This document shows positions 1 to 6,939 of a stretch of DNA of 12,074 bases, piece after piece (position 1 is the stretch's first letter; each line of letters begins with the position of its first letter). The notes beneath the pieces are model-generated. The model saw only the letters and a program-made list of their open reading frames with translations. It searched no databases and had not been told where the DNA came from. The translations under genes were made by a program, and so were the position numbers. The DNA is taken from the NCBI GenBank assembly GCA_024277515.1, contig JAJRVB010000071.1, positions 1-12,074 on the forward strand. Reading direction: 5' to 3'. This DNA comes from Nitrospirota bacterium (GTDB lineage: Bacteria; Nitrospirota; Thermodesulfovibrionia; UBA6902).

Positions 1-406
1 ACCCGCCGAGCTCCTGGACGACACAACCTATATTGTTTGTTTGCAGGATGTCATGAAATATAGAATAGTAATTCGTTGCCTTTGATATCAAGTCGTTTTT
101 GTGCCTGCTGGATGTATGCATCTCATGAAAGATAAGGTGTTCAATGTTGACCCCTAACTTCTTTTCTATCTCCCTGACCTCTTTTGTTTTATGTTTCCCG
201 TCTCTTTTTATTGACCGTTTTATCTTATGAAGACTGAAGCAGGGAATATCTTCCTTGTCGAGAATATCGTCGCCTGCTTCATGAAAGGTCAGAAAGGCGA
301 TATTCAGCCCCGCTTCCTCTTGAAGCCTCCTGGCTATGGGGACAAAAAAGAGCACTTCCTGAACAGCCATTATGGCAAAAAGTATGTCGATTTTGTCTCT
401 AATCAT
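1..406 (-). CDS. N-terminal part of an unrecognised protein, possibly a surface-polysaccharide glycosyltransferase (runs off the left edge)
   Basis: An open frame on the minus strand starts at ATG 404-406, five bases after the stop of the upstream polymerase-like gene, and stays open for 135 codons to the window edge. The protein starts MIRDKIDILFAIMAVQEVLF and continues as alternating hydrophobic strands and charged helices, with the later segments FLTFHEAGDD and CVVQELGG. There is no signal peptide and no clear membrane helix, so it is probably cytosolic. The opening (hydrophobic strand, then a helix carrying a PIARRLQEE segment, then a second strand) resembles the first Rossmann unit of GT-B glycosyltransferases or capsule-synthesis proteins; this is inference. 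A transferase is expected here because no other one is visible beside the flippase and polymerase. The start has only a weak upstream GAGAA and probably relies on translation coupling. The C-terminal part is missing, so the function stays open. Confidence 0.75.
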   Translation of the reverse strand, partial: MIRDKIDILFAIMAVQEVLFFVPIARRLQEEAGLNIAFLTFHEAGDDILDKEDIPCFSLHKIKRSIKRDGKHKTKEVREIEKKLGVNIEHLIFHEMHTSSRHKNDLISKATNYYSIFHDILQTNNIGCVVQELGG

Positions 407-411
407 ATGTA

Positions 412-1845
412 TCAGTTCTCATTAACACGATTATTGCTATATTCTGACGGATTAACAAAAAATATTAATAACAGGAAGAAATAAGTTAGAAAATTATGAG
501 GATAAATCGTAAGGAAATAGGACAGATTAAACTGAATTATGGTTGAAGTGAACAGGAAAGCGGCAATCCCCATAGACAAACCTGCCATTTCTCTGTTACC
601 GGATTTGATAAATAGGATGTATTTTCTTAAGCCTATAAAAACCCCGCTGCTTAGAAGAATAAAAAGCAAAGCAGCAACAATTATACCATCATTTTTTATA
701 AAGTAGAAATATACATTATCGTACTCAAAATGATTTTTTAACGAAAAGTCTCCTAAAAGGATATCTTTTATAGGCGCGGTCTCCAGGTATGTAACTATTT
801 CATTGAAATACGCTATCCTTGCTGCAACACTGGTATGTTCAAATGGGAAATAATACGTATTATCGGGAGAAGGCACGTATGGCTTTTTGAGAAACTCCCA
901 GGATGAAAGTAAGGACATATCAGGAGTCACTAAAACCGTATCAGCATTCTCTAATGTTTTAGGTATCTCCTCATAAAGTAGTTTCCCGCTCGCTTTTTTG
1001 TATGTACTAATAGAAATTGTTCCCTTATAAATATACTTATCAAATAATCCAAGACTGTAAAACAATAAACTTGAGATAATTAAAAAGGCGCCTACTTTTG
1101 ACAAGGTATTAAAAGCAGGCCTTATAGCAATAAATAAAAAAATCATTCCAACTAACATACTTAAGAGGGCGGCAAAAGATGTTGTAGTTAAAATGCTGCC
1201 GTAGAATATGCATAGCCCTATATACCAGAATGACGAGAGACCTTTTTCAACAAGGATACGAGATAATAATATCAGGAATAACATTACTGCGAAAGTACCG
1301 AAACATATCGGGGACTGAAACGTAGATAATACGGCATTTTCCCAGGTAAAACTCGGAACAAATAGATAAGTTATGTATCCGAAAATACAAACCCAAAGCC
1401 CTATCATCATTATCCAGTTTACTTGATCGAAAATATCCTGTTTCTTTTTAATAATCAGCGGGAAAAGAAACGGCAGGAAGATATACTGAACATTTTTTAT
1501 ATCCCTCTGCAGAACATCTATGGGGTTTTTGTGAAAAAGGTGCATTAAAGCGACGACAAACAAAACCAGATGGGTGATAACAAAAAAAGTTGTCATGGTA
1601 TTAAAATTATCCCAACCCCGATATGTGCTTTCAATATGAAGTTTTCTATTACGATATAAAACATAAAGTCCAAGAAAAACCACAATAGCCCAAGGTATAT
1701 CTTTAAATATGGAAAAATACAGGGGCATTGAAGGCGCTTGACCGCCACGATCCCAGGGGAAGAAGTATCTGTAGCCGTTATAAAAAATAGCAAACAGCAC
1801 AAATGCCTTAAATAATGTCTTGAATTCGATTTTGGGAATATGCAT
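412..1845 (-). CDS. Polytopic membrane protein, candidate Wzy-type O-antigen/capsule repeat-unit polymerase
   Basis: This 477-residue, very hydrophobic protein has about ten or more predicted membrane segments, for example near residues 11-26, 50-64, 84-104, 118-132, 144-162, 180-196, 205-240, 252-268, 386-405 and 422-465. One large soluble loop spans about residues 268-385, in the position of the big periplasmic loop of O-antigen ligase/polymerase proteins. The loop ends with an Arg-containing helix (AARIAYFNEIV, R343), then LLGD and YDNVYFYFIKNDGIIV. The DN plus GI pattern just before a membrane helix is commonly seen in Wzy/WaaL-like proteins. A Wzy joins lipid-linked repeat units on the periplasmic face of the inner membrane. 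The start ATG follows the flippase stop by six bases without a clear ribosome site, which suggests coupled translation. The gene is visibly AT-rich compared with the leg genes, as is usual for wzy. A ligase (WaaL-like) is the main alternative; position beside wzx favours polymerase. Confidence 0.72.
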   Translation of the reverse strand: MHIPKIEFKTLFKAFVLFAIFYNGYRYFFPWDRGGQAPSMPLYFSIFKDIPWAIVVFLGLYVLYRNRKLHIESTYRGWDNFNTMTTFFVITHLVLFVVALMHLFHKNPIDVLQRDIKNVQYIFLPFLFPLIIKKKQDIFDQVNWIMMIGLWVCIFGYITYLFVPSFTWENAVLSTFQSPICFGTFAVMLFLILLSRILVEKGLSSFWYIGLCIFYGSILTTTSFAALLSMLVGMIFLFIAIRPAFNTLSKVGAFLIISSLLFYSLGLFDKYIYKGTISISTYKKASGKLLYEEIPKTLENADTVLVTPDMSLLSSWEFLKKPYVPSPDNTYYFPFEHTSVAARIAYFNEIVTYLETAPIKDILLGDFSLKNHFEYDNVYFYFIKNDGIIVAALLFILLSSGVFIGLRKYILFIKSGNREMAGLSMGIAAFLFTSTIIQFNLSYFLTIYPHNFLTYFFLLLIFFVNPSEYSNNRVNEN

Positions 1846-1851
1846 ATTGGT

Positions 1852-3312
1852 TTATTTATTCAGAAATCCCCCAAAATCATTCCTGTCAATCAAAAATTTG
1901 AAACTGATTATAGCATAAGCAGTTAGTCCGATAATACCGCTCAGGTATGTCGGGATGAAATATATAAAACATATCATAGTAATTAAAGCAGGCGCAGGTT
2001 TAAAGAATACATTATTGAAAAAAGTCCCGGGCTTGATCTCAAAGCATTTAATCATTGAAGGCAGATATGTGAACAGTAATATAAAAGAGCCGATAACCGT
2101 ACCGATAACAACGCCTGGGGCCCCTATTTTTTTAACCAGGTAGATACTCAAGACAAGATTGACGGCGGTGGCTGCTGCATTGAATTTGACAAGTGTCCTG
2201 ACTCTGTTTATTCCGACCATCATCTCGGTGCCGCTTGTAATAAATAACATTGCAATCAGTGAAAAAATAAATAATTTGCCGAGAATCACGGATGTTTCAA
2301 AGCCCCCTCCGACCCAGAGCCGTATTATTAAGTTCATGTAAAAATAAAAAATTACCAGCATCGGAGCCACAAGCACTACCGAGTATTTAGTTGCCTTTTC
2401 AAAAAGCATTGCCAGCCGTTTTCTGTCAGTTACAGCATTGAGCTCAGATGTCACAGGCACAAGAGTTGAGGATATAAGCGACAGTCCGTATCTCAAAATC
2501 TCGTAGATCTTGAACGCAATGTTATAGTATGTGAGGTTTGCCGGCGGCAGGAATATGCCTAATACGATCACATCTATTCTGTACGAGAGAAACGCAAATA
2601 CCTTGGCCGTGAAAATCCATATACTGAAGCCGAAGAGCTGCCTGAATGACTCTTTGCTGATCAGGGTTATGGAGATTCTGATGCCGGGATTCTGCATAAT
2701 CACTTTGAAGTAGACGATAACCAGGTTCAGCAGGCCCGCGGCAAGATAAGCCGCGCCTATTCCCGCCAGTCCGTATCCCATATACACGGACACAAAGACA
2801 AATACAGCCCTGAGAAGCCACTTGATCAGCTCCATGCTCCTGGCCAGTGCGTACTGCTGAAATCCCTCGGCTACCCGTATAAGGCTGACAGACCAGAACT
2901 CCGCAATGGAAAGCAATATCAGCGCCCTGATCATGTTCCTTGTATTGTGGACAAGCCCGGAAGGAATGGTAAATATTTTTTCGAGGAAGACTTCATTTAC
3001 AAGCGAAAGCACAGAGCACATTACGAGTCCGAGTAGTGTGGAAATGGCCAGGTTTGTGTTTATTATCTGCAGGAGTCTTTTCCAGTCGCCTTTGGCATTA
3101 TACTCTGCAATATACTTGGTAACAGACAGGCCGAACCCTGCTTCGAGGATGTTCGTGTTGGCAACCAGGGCAAGGGCAAGTACGACCACCCCGTAAGCAT
3201 CTTTGCCAAGGGTCTTTATCAGATATGTGATAATGAATATCTGGAGGGCAAAGGATAAAAGCTTCCCCCCTGAATTTACAGCGGTATTAAGAAATATTTT
3301 CTTTCTTAACAT
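1852..3312 (-). CDS. wzx: Polysaccharide flippase, Wzx/MATE-like (polysaccharide transport family)
   Basis: The 486-residue protein has the length and pattern of Wzx-type flippases, with about 12-14 membrane helices in an even array. The N-terminus (basic MLRKK, then a helix, ITYLIKTLGKDAYGVVVLAL near residues 28-47) is the usual start of the polysaccharide-biosynthesis family, in which a Leu-Gly-x-x-x-Tyr-Gly turn joins helix 1 to helix 2. Such proteins flip undecaprenyl-pyrophosphate-linked oligosaccharide from the cytoplasmic to the periplasmic face of the inner membrane. The start lies 21 bases after the legF stop and lacks a strong Shine-Dalgarno sequence. The downstream polymerase-like gene begins six bases after its stop, so the two are probably co-translated. 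The final third (about 1860-2400) is more AT-rich than the start of the gene. Family assignment is firm; the exact substrate, presumably a legionaminate-containing repeat unit, is inferred from position. Confidence 0.88.
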   Translation of the reverse strand: MLRKKIFLNTAVNSGGKLLSFALQIFIITYLIKTLGKDAYGVVVLALALVANTNILEAGFGLSVTKYIAEYNAKGDWKRLLQIINTNLAISTLLGLVMCSVLSLVNEVFLEKIFTIPSGLVHNTRNMIRALILLSIAEFWSVSLIRVAEGFQQYALARSMELIKWLLRAVFVFVSVYMGYGLAGIGAAYLAAGLLNLVIVYFKVIMQNPGIRISITLISKESFRQLFGFSIWIFTAKVFAFLSYRIDVIVLGIFLPPANLTYYNIAFKIYEILRYGLSLISSTLVPVTSELNAVTDRKRLAMLFEKATKYSVVLVAPMLVIFYFYMNLIIRLWVGGGFETSVILGKLFIFSLIAMLFITSGTEMMVGINRVRTLVKFNAAATAVNLVLSIYLVKKIGAPGVVIGTVIGSFILLFTYLPSMIKCFEIKPGTFFNNVFFKPAPALITMICFIYFIPTYLSGIIGLTAYAIISFKFLIDRNDFGGFLNK

Positions 3313-3333
3313 AATGGATTTTCTTGAAAGGTA

Positions 3334-4047
3334 TCAGGTCTTATGATTTTGTCCATCACGCAGCAGCATCTCTGCAATCCTGAAGTCAAGCTGTTCATCA
3401 ATATCTATTGACCTTTCACGGGGCATAAGATAAATGCGCGTCTTCTCCAGGAAGAGCCCTTTTTTCGTTCTGAGCGTTTCTTTCCACCAGGCATATATGG
3501 AAGAATTCATGTCAAAGACCTCGGGTGAGGACTGCCTTGTAACAAAACTCCCGCCTTTGACAAGTCTGACTTTATTATCACTGCCGACCTCAACCATATT
3601 GAAATAGGGGTTCCTGCAGGCTTTGGTAACCGAAAAAACATTATCTGCGTTTTTCTCTACCAGAAGCTCGATGCAGTTGTCTATGTCTTCCGTGTTTCTC
3701 AGCGGAGTCGTTACATGAAGGAGTACGAGTATATCAAACTTGAAGGCCGCCTCATCTTCCATCCACTTCATAGCATGAAGGAGTACATCTATCATACCGC
3801 TTTTGTCCTGAGCAAGCTCCCCCGGTCTTTTGAACGGCACCTCCGCATCATAATTTTTCGAGACCCAGGCTATCTGCTCATCTTCCGTAGATATTATTAC
3901 GCGGTCTATATATTTTGATTTTTTTGCCTGTTCGATCGTGTATGCGATCAGGGGTTTCCCCATGAGCTGTTTAATGTTCTTTCCGGGCAGACCCGTTGAG
4001 CCGCCCCTGGCAGGTATCACACATAAAATTACATTATCTTTATACAT
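3334..4047 (-). CDS. legF: CMP-legionaminate synthetase (LegF/NeuA-type cytidylyltransferase)
   Basis: This 237-residue cytidylyltransferase activates the finished nonulosonic acid with CTP, giving the CMP-sugar used by glycosyltransferases. It belongs to the NeuA/KdsB fold. The nucleotide-binding signature PARGGSTGLPGKN lies at residues 12-24, with R14 and K23 in the usual places; the first lysine of the common GGSKG motif is Thr18 here. Other family signs are RPGELAQD (74-81), LLHVTTPLR (109-117, usually LLQPTSPLR) and SIDIDEQLDF (213-222), whose aspartates bind Mg2+. Its length is like bacterial single-domain CMP-sialate synthetases, with no added esterase domain. The start is well set: GGAG sits six bases before the ATG, in the 39-base gap after the preceding oxidoreductase. 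The family alone does not separate CMP-Neu5Ac, CMP-Leg and CMP-Pse enzymes; the complete legB-C-H-I-G set upstream gives the legionaminate reading. Confidence 0.88.
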   Translation of the reverse strand: MYKDNVILCVIPARGGSTGLPGKNIKQLMGKPLIAYTIEQAKKSKYIDRVIISTEDEQIAWVSKNYDAEVPFKRPGELAQDKSGMIDVLLHAMKWMEDEAAFKFDILVLLHVTTPLRNTEDIDNCIELLVEKNADNVFSVTKACRNPYFNMVEVGSDNKVRLVKGGSFVTRQSSPEVFDMNSSIYAWWKETLRTKKGLFLEKTRIYLMPRERSIDIDEQLDFRIAEMLLRDGQNHKT

Positions 4048-4053
4048 GCGTAT

Positions 4054-4057
4054 CTCC
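4054..4057 (-). promoter_or_regulatory. Ribosome binding site of legF
   Basis: On the minus strand GGAG lies six bases before the ATG at 4045-4047. It is one of the clearest Shine-Dalgarno sites in the window and falls in one of the two widest gaps (39 bases). It suggests that legF is initiated independently rather than by reinitiation. Confidence 0.75.
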
Positions 4058-4086
4058 GGAAGGGTAATAAGTTATGCGTCTGTTCA

Positions 4087-5061
4087 TTATGTAACAGAAT
4101 GGGAACAGGATTTTCCTTCCGGGCCGTCCTCTATGAGCTTTAAAACCGCTATCCCGTCCTCAATGGTGACAGCTGGTTTCATATCCTTATCAATTACATC
4201 CATAAAATGTGCCAGCTCGTCCCTGTACGTTTTATTAAGGTCGAACAGGTCTTTGTCATCCATGGCAATTTCGATGTTCTCTGCAGAGAGCCTTAGTTCC
4301 TGCCTGATAAGGTCGCAATAAAGAGAGCCCCTGTTGCCCTCGATCCTTATATTGCGTTTTGCATCTTTTTGGAGACAGTCCATATGGACATTGCAGATGA
4401 AATTACTTTTGTAAATATACAGGCCTTCGAATATGTCTTCTGCATTCATTTCAAGGTCACCCACCCTGGACCGGATGACTTTCCAGTTTAGCGGGTCACC
4501 GAAAAGATGCCGCATATAGTCTAACTCGTGAGACAGATCCAGGGCAACGCCCCCACCTCTGTCCGAATTGACACTGTATGAATCCCTGTAATCCGTGCCT
4601 TTCCGCCAGAAAGGGAGGTGCTGTCCAACCTCTATTTTTGCAAAATACAGGGACCCGAGCATTTCTTTTGAAAGTTGATTCTTTATATAGTTCATTATAC
4701 CGAGGAACCTCAGGTTGTACCCGAGAAGTATCTTAAGTCCGTTTTCATGAGCTTTTTCCTGCAATACATAAACCTTGCCGAGATTGTGGGAGAGGGGTTT
4801 TTCGATAAACAGGTGCATTCCCATGTCCGCGAGCTGAAGGGCGGTATCAATGTGTTTACCGGTATCGTTGGAAATGATAGCAAAGTCTGCCTTGACACTG
4901 TCGAGAGAACTGACCGTACTCGTCTTTCCCTTGTCGTCGAGACCGTCAAGACAACCCCTGTTTTGAGTGTAAAGTATTATGCTTTCTACTCTGTCCGACT
5001 CAATGAGGTTTGATATATGTCTGCGGCCGATGGACCCGCACCCGACTACAAGCGCTTTCAT
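4087..5061 (-). CDS. Gfo/Idh/MocA-family NAD(P)-dependent oxidoreductase of the nonulosonate locus
   Basis: From the preferred start the protein has 324 residues. The N-terminal Rossmann domain begins at once with MKALVVGCGSIGRRH (dinucleotide site at residues 7-15). The family motif EKPL is at 87-90 (catalytic-type Lys88). The C-terminal alpha/beta domain has GGVALDLSHELDYMRHLFG at 170-188, whose H178 and D181 are in the usual catalytic region. Such enzymes oxidise or reduce sugar hydroxyls, often on nucleotide or acid sugars. A longer frame reaches ATG 5103, but that adds 14 residues unlike the family, overlaps the preceding gene and has no ribosome site; ATG 5061 has AGGG seven bases upstream. 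Related oxidoreductases sit beside ptmE and legF in Campylobacter flagellar legionaminate loci (ptmF position, from memory). The substrate is unknown: precursor supply and modification of the nonulosonate are both possible. The last ten residues are Ser/His-rich and look unconserved. Confidence 0.85.
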   Translation of the reverse strand: MKALVVGCGSIGRRHISNLIESDRVESIILYTQNRGCLDGLDDKGKTSTVSSLDSVKADFAIISNDTGKHIDTALQLADMGMHLFIEKPLSHNLGKVYVLQEKAHENGLKILLGYNLRFLGIMNYIKNQLSKEMLGSLYFAKIEVGQHLPFWRKGTDYRDSYSVNSDRGGGVALDLSHELDYMRHLFGDPLNWKVIRSRVGDLEMNAEDIFEGLYIYKSNFICNVHMDCLQKDAKRNIRIEGNRGSLYCDLIRQELRLSAENIEIAMDDKDLFDLNKTYRDELAHFMDVIDKDMKPAVTIEDGIAVLKLIEDGPEGKSCSHSVT

Positions 5062-5068
5062 TGAACAA

Positions 5069-5072
5069 CCCT
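5069..5072 (-). promoter_or_regulatory. Ribosome binding site deciding the start of the Gfo/Idh/MocA gene
   Basis: Minus-strand AGGG (within GGACAGGG) lies seven bases before ATG 5059-5061. The alternative upstream ATG at 5101-5103 has no such site and lies inside the preceding gene, so the shorter start is preferred. Confidence 0.6.
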
Positions 5073-5080
5073 GTCCGCCT

Positions 5081-5851
5081 TTACCATGCAGTCCATCCGC
5101 CATCGACCATGAGATTTTCCCCAGTTACGTATGAGGAGGCATCAGAGGCGAGATAGATCGCGGCCCCTACCACTTCATGCGGTTTGCCCATCCGGCCAAG
5201 GGGTGTTTTCTGTGAGTACCTTTCCACAAAAGGCCCGCGCTGTCCGTTGTATATGCCGCCGGGTGAAATTGAGTTGGCCCTGACATTATGCATGCCGTAA
5301 TATGTGGCTATATATCTTGTCAGTGCTATCACCCCGCCCTTAATGGCTGCGTATGCAGCAGGCATGGTCATTTCAGTGCCGTTATAAACAGAAAAGTCGG
5401 GCGCGGTGACCCCATATATTGAAGCAAGATTGATCAAAACACCGCCTCTCTGTTTTTTCATCTGCTCAGCCGCTGTACGACAGCAGATGAAAAAACCTCC
5501 GAGGTGGCTGTCCAGATTTGTTTTCCATGAATCGAGTTTTATGTCCTCAAACTTTGTGCCCCAGTCCCCGGTTCGAGGATAAGCACAGTTAACCAGGATG
5601 TCCAGCCGTCCTTTTGCCTGTATCACATCGGAGATTCCATTATTTACACTGTCTTCTGATGCTACGTCGAGATAAAGGAAGTTTATTTTATCACTAAGAA
5701 TATCTTCTGTCTTTCCCCTGTCGATGTCAGCCGCATAGACCTCGGCCCCGAACTCGTGAAGACCCCGGGCGATCTCTCTGCCGATCAGGCCGGTGCCTCC
5801 CGTAACAATGGCGACTTTATTTTCGCAGGAAAAAACCCCTTTATAATCCAT
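5081..5851 (-). CDS. ptmA: Short-chain dehydrogenase/reductase, PtmA-like, of the legionaminate locus
   Basis: This is a classical 256-residue SDR. The cofactor motif TGGTGLIG is at residues 17-24, and Asp42 at the end of the second strand suggests NAD(H) rather than NADP(H). The usual NAG is NCAYP (88-92). The catalytic set is complete: N112, S144 (NLASIYG), Y167 and K171 (YAAIK). The C-terminus MVDGGWTAW is typical of the family. The ribosome site AGAGGAG, seven bases before the ATG, lies inside the end of the ptmE-type gene, and the two genes overlap by 11 bases. Dehydrogenases of this kind, called PtmA in Campylobacter flagellar glycosylation loci, accompany legionaminate genes, and that is the basis of the symbol. 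The exact reaction is not certain to me. It may act with the next gene, also an oxidoreductase, in a two-step oxidation and reduction on a sugar. Confidence 0.82.
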   Translation of the reverse strand: MDYKGVFSCENKVAIVTGGTGLIGREIARGLHEFGAEVYAADIDRGKTEDILSDKINFLYLDVASEDSVNNGISDVIQAKGRLDILVNCAYPRTGDWGTKFEDIKLDSWKTNLDSHLGGFFICCRTAAEQMKKQRGGVLINLASIYGVTAPDFSVYNGTEMTMPAAYAAIKGGVIALTRYIATYYGMHNVRANSISPGGIYNGQRGPFVERYSQKTPLGRMGKPHEVVGAAIYLASDASSYVTGENLMVDGGWTAW

Positions 5852-6935
5852 CCGAGTACTCCTCTATTTTTTTAAGGCTCCGTCTGTATTCGTCCCACTG
5901 GCCCAGGTCGAGCCAGCCGCCCCAATGGGGGTATACTCCCACCCTTTCATTGTGTTCAGCCTTTACTTTCTCTATAAACTTGTCCATATCAAGGTGTTCG
6001 CCGTCGGCTATATAATCCAGAAGAGAGGGCTCGAAAATATAGGTCCCGGTATTTATGAACAGGTCGATCTTGGGCTTTTCGTCTATCTCAAGGAGGAGTC
6101 CGTTGTTCATGCTGAGTACGCCGTAAGGCACCTCGATCTCCTTATGAGAGCCTATTATTGTCAGGAGATTATTATGCTCCCTGTGCCAGTTGAAAAAATC
6201 AGGGAACTCGCCTTCAAGCATCGTGTCGCAGTTTGTCATTATAAAGGTGCTGTCTATTTTATTCCTGAGCAGTGACAGCCCCCCTACTGTTCCGCAGTAG
6301 TCCTCTTCATCGATGAACTCTATATCATAGGGCAGTTTACTATCGCTGAAGTATGTCTTTATCATTTCTTTTTTGTAATTTAGTATTAAAATGAATCTGG
6401 AAAACCCGTTAACATGGAAGCGGTCCATTATATGTTCTATAATTGGTTTATCCTTAAGGGGCACAAGCGGTTTCGGGAGAATCTTTGTAAACGGGTCCAG
6501 CCTTGTTCCCTTGCCCCCGGCCATTATGACCACAATATGTTTCGAAGTGTCCCCTGTCTTCCGCTGGTGGCCCGTCTCAAGGCTGAGGCAGTCAATCCAG
6601 GAGATTACATCAACAATCTTTACGTTATTGTCAAGAACAGGGATATGATCTATAAGGTATTTGTGCATCAGACGTTCCGCCTCTTTAACTTTATCAGGGC
6701 TGTCGGTCCGGATGGAAAAGAACTTGGTGTTCATTATACCTGAGACCTGGGCAGCAAGCTGTATACCGTTAATAATGCCCCTTCTGATGTCTCCGTCAGT
6801 TACTGTTCCGGTCAGGACTTCAGCAGCATCTGTCACAAAGAGTATTCTGTTGCCTGTTTCGTTGAGCTTGTTTATTGCATCTTTTATACTTGCACCGGCT
6901 GAAATGAAACTGAGTTTTATCTTGCTTTTTTCCAT
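5841..6935 (-). CDS. ptmE: CBS-domain nucleotidyltransferase, probable glucosamine-1-phosphate guanylyltransferase (PtmE-type)
   Basis: The 364-residue protein has two parts. Residues about 8-116 form a CBS pair, with TVTDGDIRR (44-52) in the first repeat and YLIDHIPVLD (93-102) in the second. Residues about 132-364 form a sugar-phosphate nucleotidyltransferase: MAGGKGTRLDPFTKILPKPL (138-157), TNCDTML (234-240, metal-binding Asp237), NTGTYIFEP (295-303) and GGWLDLGQWDEY (339-350). In Campylobacter, PtmE of this architecture transfers GMP to glucosamine-1-phosphate, giving the GDP-sugar that feeds LegB; GDP specificity here is by homology and context. The CBS pair may sense an adenine nucleotide. 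A frame opens earlier, at ATG 6965, but that adds ten residues, overlaps legG and has no ribosome site. ATG 6935 comes four bases after the legG stop with AAGG nine bases upstream. It overlaps the following SDR gene by 11 bases. Confidence 0.85.
   Translation of the reverse strand: MEKSKIKLSFISAGASIKDAINKLNETGNRILFVTDAAEVLTGTVTDGDIRRGIINGIQLAAQVSGIMNTKFFSIRTDSPDKVKEAERLMHKYLIDHIPVLDNNVKIVDVISWIDCLSLETGHQRKTGDTSKHIVVIMAGGKGTRLDPFTKILPKPLVPLKDKPIIEHIMDRFHVNGFSRFILILNYKKEMIKTYFSDSKLPYDIEFIDEEDYCGTVGGLSLLRNKIDSTFIMTNCDTMLEGEFPDFFNWHREHNNLLTIIGSHKEIEVPYGVLSMNNGLLLEIDEKPKIDLFINTGTYIFEPSLLDYIADGEHLDMDKFIEKVKAEHNERVGVYPHWGGWLDLGQWDEYRRSLKKIEEYSDGL
5859..5865 (-). promoter_or_regulatory. Strong ribosome binding site of the SDR gene
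   Basis: Minus-strand AGAGGAG sits seven bases before ATG 5849-5851, within the last codons of the upstream gene. It supports the overlapping start and is the best Shine-Dalgarno match in the window. Confidence 0.8.
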
Positions 6936-6939
6936 ATTT

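Noticed and set aside
227..484. Plus-strand frame of 85 codons at the left end.
   Set aside because: It lies opposite the left-edge gene and the end of the polymerase gene, has no family features, and the minus-strand frames explain the region better.
2522..2821. Second minus-strand frame of 99 codons inside the flippase gene.
   Set aside because: It is an alternative frame of wzx with Cys- and Arg-rich composition and no domain; the flippase frame is continuous through it.
3714..3786. A 13-base direct repeat, CATGAAGGAGTAC on the plus strand, at 3714-3726 and 3774-3786, exactly 60 bases apart.
   Set aside because: Both copies lie in frame in legF and encode Val-Leu-Leu-His twice, each at a place expected for the family; similar peptides with the same codons explain it. 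No further copies were seen.
3938..4321. Plus-strand frame of 127 codons opposite legF and the oxidoreductase end.
   Set aside because: It is a shadow: both minus-strand proteins have intact family motifs here, while the plus-strand product is Ser-rich and unrecognisable.
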